NCBI RefSeq assembly: GCF_014200605.1
Contig: NZ_JACHCE010000001.1
Coordinates: forward strand, 1,178,001 to 1,242,000
DNA from: Pedobacter cryoconitis
GTDB lineage: Bacteria; Bacteroidota; Bacteroidia; Sphingobacteriales; Sphingobacteriaceae
Direction: 5' to 3'
Length of the DNA: 64,000 nt
Under the pieces are notes generated by a model. That model was not told where the DNA came from. It saw nothing but the letters and a program-made list of their open reading frames with translations, and ran no database searches. Positions within the stretch are counted from its first letter, which is position 1; each line of letters begins with the position of its first letter. Both the position numbers and the translations under genes were made by a program. This document shows positions 44,847 through 52,693 of this stretch, piece by piece.

Positions 44847-46292
44847 CTAGTCTATATTTCCGATACAGATGTATTTAATTTCAATATAATCCTCTATACC
44901 ATATTTAGAGCCCTCTCTGCCTGAACCTGAATATTTGACGCCGCCAAAAGGGGCGACTTCTGAAGAAATTAATCCTTCATTGATTCCTACAATACCATAT
45001 TCAAGGGCCTCGCTGATTTTCCAGCTTCTTTTTAAATCATTGGTATAGAAATAAGAGGCAAGTCCATAAATAGTGTCATTGGCCAAATGGATCGCTTCTT
45101 CATCACTCGAAAATTTGAAAATAGGTGCTACCGGGCCAAAAATTTCCTCTTTTGCAAAATCCATAGTTGCTGTTGCATCTCCAATAACAGTCGGAGAGAA
45201 AAAGTGATCATCTATTTTATCTCCTCCAATCAGGATTTTACCTCCTTTTTTTACTGCATCCTGAATAAAGGATTCAACCCTGTTAATTGCTTTTTTGTTG
45301 ATAAGCGGACCGATATTTACTTCTTCGCGCATTCCGTTGCCCAGCCTTAATTCCGAAACTGCCTTTACAAACTTAGTGGTAAATAACTCATATATTTTTT
45401 CATGAACCAGAATACGGTTCACGCAAACGCAGGTCTGACCCGAAAACCTGAATTTACCGGCTATGGCACCTTTGATAGCTGCATCGATGTCCGCATCTTC
45501 GAATACAATAAAGGGTGCGTTTCCACCTAATTCCAGACTTAATTTTTTTAAAGTAGGTACACATTGCGTACTTAATATCTGTCCAACTTTGGTAGAGCCT
45601 GTAAATGATATTTTTGATACTAAAGGGCTTTCACATAAAACTTTTCCCATTGCTGCAGCATCGGTTCCGGCCACGACATTAAATACGCCATTGGGAAAGC
45701 CTGCTTTTTCTGCAAGGTGGGCAATAGCGAGTGCTGTAAGCGGTGTTTCTTCACTTGGACGGACAACAACCGTACAGCCGGCTGCCAGGGCAGGAGCGAC
45801 CTTTCTTGTGATCATAGCCAATGGAAAGTTCCAGGGGGTAATTGCACCTACAACACCAATTGGCTGCTTGATCACCATAATTCTGCGGTCGGCAGTATAT
45901 CCGGGGATAATATCACCATAAAGTCTTTTGGCTTCTTCAGCAAACCACTGGATAAATGATGCGCCATAATCTACTTCACCACGGCTTTCATTTATTGGTT
46001 TGCCACTTTCGAGCGTCATGATTTTAGCGATATGCTCTTTGTTTTCTATAATCAGTGAATACCAGCGCTGCATAATCACAGATCTGTCTTTGGCAGATTT
46101 TTTACTCCAGGGTTTAAATGCAGTGTGCGCAGCATCAATTGCAAGGCTAACGGTCTGACCGTCGCCATTGCTTATTTTTGTAACCAGACTGCCATCTGCC
46201 GGATTCAGTACATCAAAATTTTCGGGACTTCCCGAAACCCATTCGCCATTGATATAGGATTTGCTAAAAAGCAATTGTTTATGATCTTCCAT
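44847..46292 (-). CDS. Aldehyde dehydrogenase, succinate-semialdehyde dehydrogenase type
   Basis: The ATG at 46292 is preferred to the upstream TTG, giving 481 residues. NAD(P)-dependent ALDH features are all present: 'QPIGVVGAITPWNFPLAMI', 'FTGSTKVG', the general base Glu in 'LSLELGGNAPFIVFEDADID' and the nucleophile Cys in 'FRFSGQTCVCVNR'. 'APFGGVKYSGSGREGSKYGIEDYIEIKYICIG' at the end is typical of the GabD group. The enzyme oxidises succinic semialdehyde (or a similar aldehyde) to the acid. No GABA transaminase gene is nearby, so the physiological substrate is open. Confidence 0.92.
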   Translation of the reverse strand: MEDHKQLLFSKSYINGEWVSGSPENFDVLNPADGSLVTKISNGDGQTVSLAIDAAHTAFKPWSKKSAKDRSVIMQRWYSLIIENKEHIAKIMTLESGKPINESRGEVDYGASFIQWFAEEAKRLYGDIIPGYTADRRIMVIKQPIGVVGAITPWNFPLAMITRKVAPALAAGCTVVVRPSEETPLTALAIAHLAEKAGFPNGVFNVVAGTDAAAMGKVLCESPLVSKISFTGSTKVGQILSTQCVPTLKKLSLELGGNAPFIVFEDADIDAAIKGAIAGKFRFSGQTCVCVNRILVHEKIYELFTTKFVKAVSELRLGNGMREEVNIGPLINKKAINRVESFIQDAVKKGGKILIGGDKIDDHFFSPTVIGDATATMDFAKEEIFGPVAPIFKFSSDEEAIHLANDTIYGLASYFYTNDLKRSWKISEALEYGIVGINEGLISSEVAPFGGVKYSGSGREGSKYGIEDYIEIKYICIGNID

Positions 46293-46345
46293 ATGATATG
46301 ATATCAAAATGTTCTTTTATCCGATAAGGATAATTGTTTTTTTAT

Positions 46346-47701
46346 TTAAAACGCTTCATTTAAACCTAAGAAGAAGCCCCTTGATCCGTAATTACCAAAA
46401 GCATAATCCAGACAAAGATTGGTTCTTGTTGCTTTGTTAAAGAGCACACGTAAACCTGCGCCTCCTGCGGGCTGCCATTTCTGAAATAACTTTGTTCCCA
46501 AATCATCATTGGTTGTTTGCACATTAAAGAATGTAGCACCACTTAAAAATTTGTTTTTTGTGATTGGAAAACGATATTCTACCTCAGAATAAAAATATTT
46601 TGTGCCTTTGAAATAACCAATCGTATAACCTCTTCCGCTACGGAATGCAGGATCTTTTCCTGAACCAGGCAGCTCCAGATAGGGTAGGGCACCGCTAACA
46701 AGGTATGATCCCCAATTCCAGAATGCAATCACGTGTTCTGGATTCTGCGCCGAAAGGCTCCAGTACTTTCTGAAATCGGTAGTGAATTGTACGGCATTTT
46801 TAGAACTTCCCATCCAGCTTTGATTGACCCGGATACCAGCATCGGCATACATACCTTTGTATGCCCGGTTCTGGTTATCACGGGTAGTATATTGCAGATT
46901 GAAAAGAAGGCCGTTTGCCATATAATGATCGCGGTCAAAGCCATGCCTGTCACTGTAGATGTTATAAGGGGTTAACTGGCCTTCTGGAGTATTTCTGTCT
47001 TCTATCTTTCTTCTGATATCAAATGATACCCCGGCGCCAACAAACAAATTATCCTGTATCTGTTTGTACACTTTTTCTTTGAAATTGTAAAATTCTGCAT
47101 GAAGCACATAACCTTTGCGGTCCGGATCTGTTAAAATCCGGTCTGCTTCACTCCCGGTTGCTCCCTGGCCAATTCCCAGACCAAAATCGGGTGTAACAGT
47201 TTTTGCAGCAACCAGACTCCCCTGGAAATTCCATTTATTACCAGGAGTGAAAATATTATGGCTGATATAAAAATAAATAATCCCTTTTGTAGTGATAGAA
47301 GCTGATGTGGCTGCAACTGACATGAATGTATTCGGGTCGCTGCCTAGTATTCTTCCAGCCACTGCTTTAATACCTATCTGAGCACCAATACTGGGGTTGT
47401 AAGCAACATTAGGCATGGCTGTGATGCCTGACTTTTTGCGAAGTGGATTGGTCTTCCTGTTGGGATGAAGGATATGACGGATTAAGTCAGCAACATCATA
47501 TTGTTTGTAAGTAGAGTCGGCAGGTTTTTTATAAGTAGAATCAACCGGCTTTTTATAAGTAGAATCAACAGAAGTTATGGTCTGGCTATAGGTTTTATTT
47601 GAAATACTTATAAATGCAGCCAGAAAAACTATACCTGACAGGATAGATGATCTTCTGTATTTGTACCAGTTTGTCTGTTGTATTAGATTTTTAAATTCCA
47701 A
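46346..47701 (-). CDS. Omp85/BamA-type outer-membrane beta-barrel protein without POTRA domains
   Basis: This 451-residue protein has a signal segment ('SILSGIVFLAAFISISNKTYSQ'), a short linker with three VDSTYKKP-type repeats, then a 16-strand-type barrel of the bacterial surface antigen (D15) family ('GYVLHAEFYNFKEKVY', 'LFNLQYTTRDNQNRAYKGMY', 'YSEVEYRFPITKNKFLSGATF', 'PAGGAGLRVLFNK'). It ends in Phe. There is no room for POTRA domains, so it is not BamA itself. Stand-alone barrels of this type are frequent in Bacteroidota; their substrates are unknown. Confidence 0.85.
   Translation of the reverse strand: MEFKNLIQQTNWYKYRRSSILSGIVFLAAFISISNKTYSQTITSVDSTYKKPVDSTYKKPADSTYKQYDVADLIRHILHPNRKTNPLRKKSGITAMPNVAYNPSIGAQIGIKAVAGRILGSDPNTFMSVAATSASITTKGIIYFYISHNIFTPGNKWNFQGSLVAAKTVTPDFGLGIGQGATGSEADRILTDPDRKGYVLHAEFYNFKEKVYKQIQDNLFVGAGVSFDIRRKIEDRNTPEGQLTPYNIYSDRHGFDRDHYMANGLLFNLQYTTRDNQNRAYKGMYADAGIRVNQSWMGSSKNAVQFTTDFRKYWSLSAQNPEHVIAFWNWGSYLVSGALPYLELPGSGKDPAFRSGRGYTIGYFKGTKYFYSEVEYRFPITKNKFLSGATFFNVQTTNDDLGTKLFQKWQPAGGAGLRVLFNKATRTNLCLDYAFGNYGSRGFFLGLNEAF
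47498..47569 (-). repeat. Three 24-bp tandem coding repeats (VDSTYKKP)
   Basis: Units at 47546-47569, 47522-47545 and 47498-47521 encode VDSTYKKP, VDSTYKKP and ADSTYKQY in the periplasmic linker of the barrel protein. The first two differ only at a few third-codon bases. Such repeats can expand or contract by slippage without changing frame. Confidence 0.85.
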
Positions 47702-48573
47702 TTGATAGGTGTTTTATAATGGTTAGGTGTAGAATTTAAACCCAAAAACAGGCAGAATGTTTTATTATTTAATTAGGGTAAGGTATGCTATCACATAAAA
47801 CCGCACTCCTTGCAGGTACAATACCTTGTATCTTTTTTCATTTCTTCCTACTGTTTTGTATAAGCCAGCTGGTCTGTGAGCCTGCAGTTTTACAGCCGGA
47901 TTTCTGTGTAATACAGCTAAACCAATTGTTTTATACGCTTAAATCCACATTGATCGGGTATTTCAATTAATAAATTTCACTATTTGTGTTAGGGGAATTG
48001 TATTAATTTATGTGATTTTATTTATACTTTTTATTTATTTATTATTGATTTTATATGTTTATAGTGTGTTTTATTTTGTGTTTTTGGTGTAATAAATTAA
48101 TTAAAAGTGTCTTTTTGAGTGGTTTTTTAATTTTAAAGCTCAGTTTGAACAGCGTTTTTGTGTGCTTAAAGCGTATTCCTGTAAGTTGTGATGTGTTTTT
48201 GTCTTATGTTTGTTACATTAAATTAACTGAGTTTGATGCTTGTTTTTTGTTGTCGTTGTTTTGTGTTTTTATGGTGTTTAAATTGCTTTAAAGGCTATTT
48301 TATTCTTTTTATTGACTGTTTTTGATTATAAAAATTCCAGTCTTATAATGAATGTTTTTGTGTTTTGATCTCAAAAAAACGGTTTTTACCTGGTTTTAAA
48401 ATCCTGGGTTTTTTGACCTTAAAAATTGCAGTTGACAAAAAAAACACAATAATTTAATGTTTAAATCATTTTATGTATCAATAAATTTGTACTTTCGTTA
48501 AAAAACATACAGTGTTGATCTTCTATTGAAGAATTTAGATTTTATTGCTTTACGAAATACCATATTATAAAGA
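47702..48573 (+). other. 872-bp non-coding, T/G-rich leader upstream of the polysaccharide operon
   Basis: No convincing gene lies here. Two short plus-strand frames (47785-47970 and 48055-48291) encode only hydrophobic, low-complexity peptides. From about 47990 the plus strand is strikingly T-rich with G, while A and C are scarce. TTTTGTGTTTTT occurs at 48074-48085 and 48259-48270, with close variants at 48155-48164, 48192-48200 and 48355-48367. An imperfect CAAAAAAAC/GTTTTTTG hairpin (about 48372-48415) and a candidate -7 element follow. The region probably holds the operon promoter and a long untranslated leader. Confidence 0.6.
48482..48489 (+). promoter_or_regulatory. Candidate -7 promoter element for the polysaccharide operon
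   Basis: TAAATTTG matches TAnnTTTG and lies 85 bp before the first gene at 48574. The -33 region contains only T/A-rich sequence without a clear TTG, so the call is tentative. Confidence 0.4.
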
Positions 48574-49302
48574 ATGTTTACCTTTTTTAAGAGAAAAAAT
48601 CAAGTTGAAGATATAGAGTGGCTGGGTGTTGATATCCATTCGCATTTGCTGCCGGGAATTGATGATGGATCGCCTGACCTGGAGCAGTCTTTGAAATTAA
48701 TCAAAGGGTTAAATAATTTGGGTTTTAGTAAATTTTTGTGTACACCGCATATTTTTGAAGAATTATATCCTAATAATTCTAATACAATTGGAACTGCTTT
48801 GGATGAAGTCAGGAATGAATTGAAAAACAGAGGTTTAGATGTTTGTGTTGATGCTGCTGCTGAATATATGGTTGATGAGAATTTTAAAATCACTGATGAA
48901 TTGCTTTGTTTGCCGGGTAAATATGTTTTGATTGAAATGTCTTATCTCTCGGAAACCCCTGGTATAGATCAGGTCATCTTTGAACTGAAAATTCGTGGTT
49001 ATCATGTGATCCTTGCACATCCTGAGCGTTACAGTTTTAACCATGATAACCTTGGCCGCTTCAATAGGTATAAGGAAATTGGTGTGCTGTTCCAGTTAAA
49101 CTTATTGTCTGTTTGTGGTTATTATGGTAAAGAGGTTAAGCGTGCTGCTGATTATTTACTGGAAAATTCACTTTATGATCTTGCGGCTACCGATTTGCAT
49201 CATAACAGGCATTTACACGGGCTTTCGGCTGCGATTACCAGCGGTTTTTTATTTAGGAAATTAGGTGGTTATAACTTCAGGAACAAGGAGTTATTCTCCT
49301 GA
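48574..49302 (+). CDS. CpsB/YwqE-type tyrosine-protein phosphatase (PHP fold)
   Basis: This 242-residue PHP-superfamily protein has metal-binding motifs 'GVDIHSHLLPGIDDGSPDLEQS', 'FLCTPHIFEE', 'VILAHPERY' and 'DLAATDLHHNRH'. The order matches manganese-dependent CpsB/YwqE phosphatases. It should dephosphorylate the C-terminal tyrosines of the Wzc-type kinase encoded two genes downstream, completing the phosphorylation cycle that controls polymer length and export. It is the first gene of the polysaccharide locus. A 187-bp AT-rich gap (49303-49489) precedes the wza gene and may hold a secondary promoter. Confidence 0.93.
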   Translation: MFTFFKRKNQVEDIEWLGVDIHSHLLPGIDDGSPDLEQSLKLIKGLNNLGFSKFLCTPHIFEELYPNNSNTIGTALDEVRNELKNRGLDVCVDAAAEYMVDENFKITDELLCLPGKYVLIEMSYLSETPGIDQVIFELKIRGYHVILAHPERYSFNHDNLGRFNRYKEIGVLFQLNLLSVCGYYGKEVKRAADYLLENSLYDLAATDLHHNRHLHGLSAAITSGFLFRKLGGYNFRNKELFS

Positions 49303-49489
49303 TTCTTTTTTATAGCTGTTACAATTATTGAATTAAAGCCCGAAGATCCTGAGTATTGATTAATACCGATTTCAATTCAGATAAAACGATTTAAATATTC
49401 CGTAGACATAGAAAGAATATGTTTTGAAAATTAAAATAACCCGAATACAATTATAAAATTAAAACCTGTTAAAAACGCCTTATCCACCT

Positions 49490-50299
49490 ATGAGAAGAAG
49501 TTTTAAAAACGGTAAAATCAAAAACAGCGCAATGCTGTTTTTGGCTTTGCTTTTTGCATCATGTGCAAGTACAAAAAATGTGCCTTATTTCCAGGACATT
49601 ACGTCTGCCGAAAAATCTGTATTAGCAAATACAGCTGCATTCACAGAACCAGCTATTCAGCCGGATGATATCCTTTCCATTTCTATTTTTACCATTGATC
49701 CTGCTACCTCAATGGTTGTAAATCAGGTAGGTACGCAAGCTTTAAGCAGTGTTCCGGGGCAAGTGCCGGGGATTGCTTCAACAGCTGCAGCCGCTGGATT
49801 TTTAGTAGATAAAAATGGTGAAATCGATCTGTCTATCATTGGTAAGGTGAAAATAGGGGGCTTGACAACCTTTCAGGCCAGGGATTTAATTAAGGAAAAG
49901 GCTGCTGTTGTTTACAAGGATCCGAATGTACAGGTGCGCTATGCGAATTTTAAAGTAACTGTTTTGGGTGAAGTTGGAAGACCTGCTTCTTATGTATTGC
50001 CAAATGAGCGGGTAAGCGTGCTGGACGCTTTAGGTTTAGCTGGTGACCTGACTATTTTTGGCAGACGTGAAAATGTACTGCTGATCCGGGAAAATAATGG
50101 TAAAAAAGAATTCGCCCGTCTCAATTTAAACTCTTCTGAAGTGTTTAACAGTCCTTTTTATTATCTCAGACAGAACGATGTGATTTATGTCGAGCCTAAT
50201 AAAGGAAAAGCTGCTTCTTTAAATCAGGCAAGAACGCAGACTTATGCAATTATTGGAACTGCGCTCTCAGTTTTAATTGTCTTATTTTCAAGGCTTTAG
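49490..50299 (+). CDS. wza: Wza-type polysaccharide export outer-membrane lipoprotein
   Basis: This 269-residue lipoprotein has the lipobox Phe-Ala-Ser-Cys25. A polysaccharide-export domain ('AIQPDDILSISIFTIDP', 'GFLVDKNGEIDLSIIGKVKIGGLTTFQARDLIKEK', given here in parts) is followed by an SLBB domain ('VLGEVGRPASYVLPNERVSV', 'DVIYVEPNKGKA'). A C-terminal hydrophobic helix ('AIIGTALSVLIVLFSRL') would cross the outer membrane as in Wza. It forms the exit channel and works with the Wzc kinase 24 bp downstream. It is shorter than E. coli Wza, as is usual in Bacteroidota. Confidence 0.93.
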   Translation: MRRSFKNGKIKNSAMLFLALLFASCASTKNVPYFQDITSAEKSVLANTAAFTEPAIQPDDILSISIFTIDPATSMVVNQVGTQALSSVPGQVPGIASTAAAAGFLVDKNGEIDLSIIGKVKIGGLTTFQARDLIKEKAAVVYKDPNVQVRYANFKVTVLGEVGRPASYVLPNERVSVLDALGLAGDLTIFGRRENVLLIRENNGKKEFARLNLNSSEVFNSPFYYLRQNDVIYVEPNKGKAASLNQARTQTYAIIGTALSVLIVLFSRL

Positions 50300-50323
50300 T
50301 TAATAATCTCTTAGTTTAAATCA

Positions 50324-52687
50324 ATGAACAATCAAATTGAAAATAGAATATCAAATAAAGACGAGCCTTTAGATATTAAGCAAATACTATCACGTTTATT
50401 ATATAATTGGTATTGGATTTTATTCTCTGTGGTAATTTGTGTAACGCTGTCTGTTTTATATGCAAGATATAAAACACCGGCCTATAAAATATCTGCAAGA
50501 GTTCTGGTAAATGACGAGAAAAAGGGCAGTGGCATGATGGCTGGCAGTGATATATTAGGTGATCTGGGAGGTTTATTAGGTGCTAAAAGTACTGTAGATA
50601 ATGAGGCTGAAATCTTAAGAACCAGGTATCTGATGGAGCAGGTCGTAAAAGATATGGGTTTGAATATAACCTATTACAGAAAAGGACGGGTTAAAAACAC
50701 GGAGCTTTATCAATCGCCTGTTATTGTTAAAATAGTAAGTGCAGAGGATACAATTAAAGAGACTAATGTTGATATCGAATTTTTAAAAAATAATCAGGTG
50801 GCTATCAGTTCTAAAAAACTGGATACACTGGTTAATCCTGACCGGCCATTTAAAATCCCGCATGTAGGTACAATCCTGATTTCAAGGGATGCGGCTGTTA
50901 AAGATCTGTATAGTAAATACAGGGCGAATATTACTTCTGTTGATTCCAGGGTTGCTGATTTAATGGAAGACCTTACGGTTGAGGTGAAGAATAAATTGAT
51001 AACGATTGTAGATCTTTCCCTGAATCATCCTATCCCTAAAAAAGGGGAGGATATTCTGAATAAACTGATTCAGAATTATGTTCAGGAAAATGTAAAGGAT
51101 AAGAACGAAATAGCGGATAGCACAGTTAAATTTATTCAGAACCGTTTAAGTTTTATTGGCAGGGAACTGGGAGATCTGGAAGGTAATATCCAGGGCTTTA
51201 AACAGAAGAATAATCTTGCTGATATGACCGAGCAGTCGAAATTGCTGGTGCAGACTACTGGTCAGTATGTGAGTGATCTGAGTAAGACAGAAACGCAGAT
51301 CAGTATTCTTAAAAGTTTACAGGAATACCTGAAAGACGGTACTAAAAATAAGAGGGTTTTACCCAGTTCTTTAGTTCCTGCCGATTTAGTGTTTAGCAGT
51401 GCCGTAGAAAAGTTCAATACTTTAACACTCGAAAGAGCCAGAAGATTAATCGGTGTTACTGAGGCTAACCCTGCAATTATATTAATTGATAAAGAAATTG
51501 CGAATGCGAGAGCAGATATTGAAGCCAATCTGGTTACGACACTGGATGCATTTACGATCACCAGGAATAGGTTAAGCAATCAAATGAAAAAGGCGGAAAC
51601 CCAGGTTCGTGGTGTTCCTGAAATTGAACGTAATTACCTGAATCTGGCCCGTCAGCAGCAAATTAAGCAGGAGCTTTATCTTTTTTTAATGCAGAAAAGT
51701 GAAGAAACTGCGATTTCTAAAACTTCAAACATCTCGAATTCCAGAACGATAGATCCGCCTAAATCTGAGGTTAAGCCGTTTAACCCTAAAAAGGCAATGA
51801 TTTATGTAGTAGGTCTTTTTATGGGCTTATTGATACCGGTATCGGTTCTTTATTTAAAAGATGTTTTAAATGATAAGATTCAAACCAAAGCAGATATCAG
51901 CAGGCTGACCAGTGTGCCTGTAATCGGAGAGATCAGTCATAATGAAGAAGACAGTAATCTGGTCGTTGCCAATAGCTCCAGGTCTGCAGTATCAGAGCAG
52001 TTCAGGGCTTTAAGAACTAATCTTTCCTTTTATATGAAAACTAAGGAAGAAAAAGTGATCCTGATTACTTCAAGTATGTCTGGTGAAGGGAAGTCTTTTG
52101 CAGCAATTAACCTGGCTAATATCCTGGCTTTATCGAACAAAAAAGTTCTGTTAATGGAGTTGGATTTGCGTAAACCCGGCTTATCTGCCAAGCTGGATAT
52201 TTCAAATCATGTAGGTTTTACGAATTATATTATAGACTCTAATCTAACGGCCGGGGATATTGTAAAGCCATTGAGTATCCATAAAAATTTATCTATAGTA
52301 AGTTCTGGGCCGGTTCCTCCAAATCCGGCCGAAATGTTACTGGATGATCGTACAAAGGAATTAATTGAAGAACTCAAGCAGCAGTTTGATTTTATCATTA
52401 TAGATGCCCCGCCAATTGGAATTGTTGCTGATGCGCAGCTGATGGCTGTTCATGCAGATGTGTGTATGTACATGGTCAGACAAAACTTTACTTCTAAACA
52501 GCAACTGAATATTATTGATGATTTGAGCAGGAATGAAAAGATGAGAAATATCGGAATTGTTGTCAACGATATCAATGGTCATGGTTACGGCTATGGTTAC
52601 GGTTATGGCTATGGATACGGCTATGGCTCTTATGATACTCCAGAAAATAAAAATAAAAAGTGGTTTAATAAGTTGTTCAAATCTTAA
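50324..52687 (+). CDS. wzc: Wzc-type polysaccharide co-polymerase and tyrosine autokinase
   Basis: This 787-residue protein has a Wzz-type N-terminus ('ILSRLLYNWYWILFSVVICV'), a periplasmic coiled-coil region (about residues 260-460), a second transmembrane helix ('MIYVVGLFMGLLIPVSVLYL', about 490-510) and a cytoplasmic BY-kinase domain. Walker A is 'SSMSGEGKS' (about residue 583), Walker A' is 'LLMELDLRKP' and Walker B is 'FIIIDAPP' (about 689). The usual Asp at the start of Walker A' is Glu here. The C-terminus carries seven consecutive Gly-Tyr pairs plus one more Tyr, the autophosphorylation tail. CpsB, upstream, is its likely phosphatase. Confidence 0.95.
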   Translation: MNNQIENRISNKDEPLDIKQILSRLLYNWYWILFSVVICVTLSVLYARYKTPAYKISARVLVNDEKKGSGMMAGSDILGDLGGLLGAKSTVDNEAEILRTRYLMEQVVKDMGLNITYYRKGRVKNTELYQSPVIVKIVSAEDTIKETNVDIEFLKNNQVAISSKKLDTLVNPDRPFKIPHVGTILISRDAAVKDLYSKYRANITSVDSRVADLMEDLTVEVKNKLITIVDLSLNHPIPKKGEDILNKLIQNYVQENVKDKNEIADSTVKFIQNRLSFIGRELGDLEGNIQGFKQKNNLADMTEQSKLLVQTTGQYVSDLSKTETQISILKSLQEYLKDGTKNKRVLPSSLVPADLVFSSAVEKFNTLTLERARRLIGVTEANPAIILIDKEIANARADIEANLVTTLDAFTITRNRLSNQMKKAETQVRGVPEIERNYLNLARQQQIKQELYLFLMQKSEETAISKTSNISNSRTIDPPKSEVKPFNPKKAMIYVVGLFMGLLIPVSVLYLKDVLNDKIQTKADISRLTSVPVIGEISHNEEDSNLVVANSSRSAVSEQFRALRTNLSFYMKTKEEKVILITSSMSGEGKSFAAINLANILALSNKKVLLMELDLRKPGLSAKLDISNHVGFTNYIIDSNLTAGDIVKPLSIHKNLSIVSSGPVPPNPAEMLLDDRTKELIEELKQQFDFIIIDAPPIGIVADAQLMAVHADVCMYMVRQNFTSKQQLNIIDDLSRNEKMRNIGIVVNDINGHGYGYGYGYGYGYGYGSYDTPENKNKKWFNKLFKS
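52583..52624 (+). repeat. Hexanucleotide GGNTAY repeat encoding the (Gly-Tyr)7 tail of Wzc
   Basis: Seven in-frame GGN-TAY units form the tyrosine cluster of the kinase. Codons vary at third positions (GGT/GGC/GGA, TAC/TAT), so selection on the protein rather than simple slippage probably maintains it, although length variation stays in frame. Confidence 0.85.
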
Positions 52688-52693
52688 TTAATT

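Noticed and set aside
47785..47970. 61-codon hydrophobic frame upstream of the polysaccharide locus
   Set aside because: Low-complexity, no clear ribosome binding site or family resemblance; probably by chance in T-rich DNA.
48055..48291. 78-codon Phe/Cys/Leu-rich frame in the leader
   Set aside because: The composition follows directly from the T/G-rich strand bias and it looks random.
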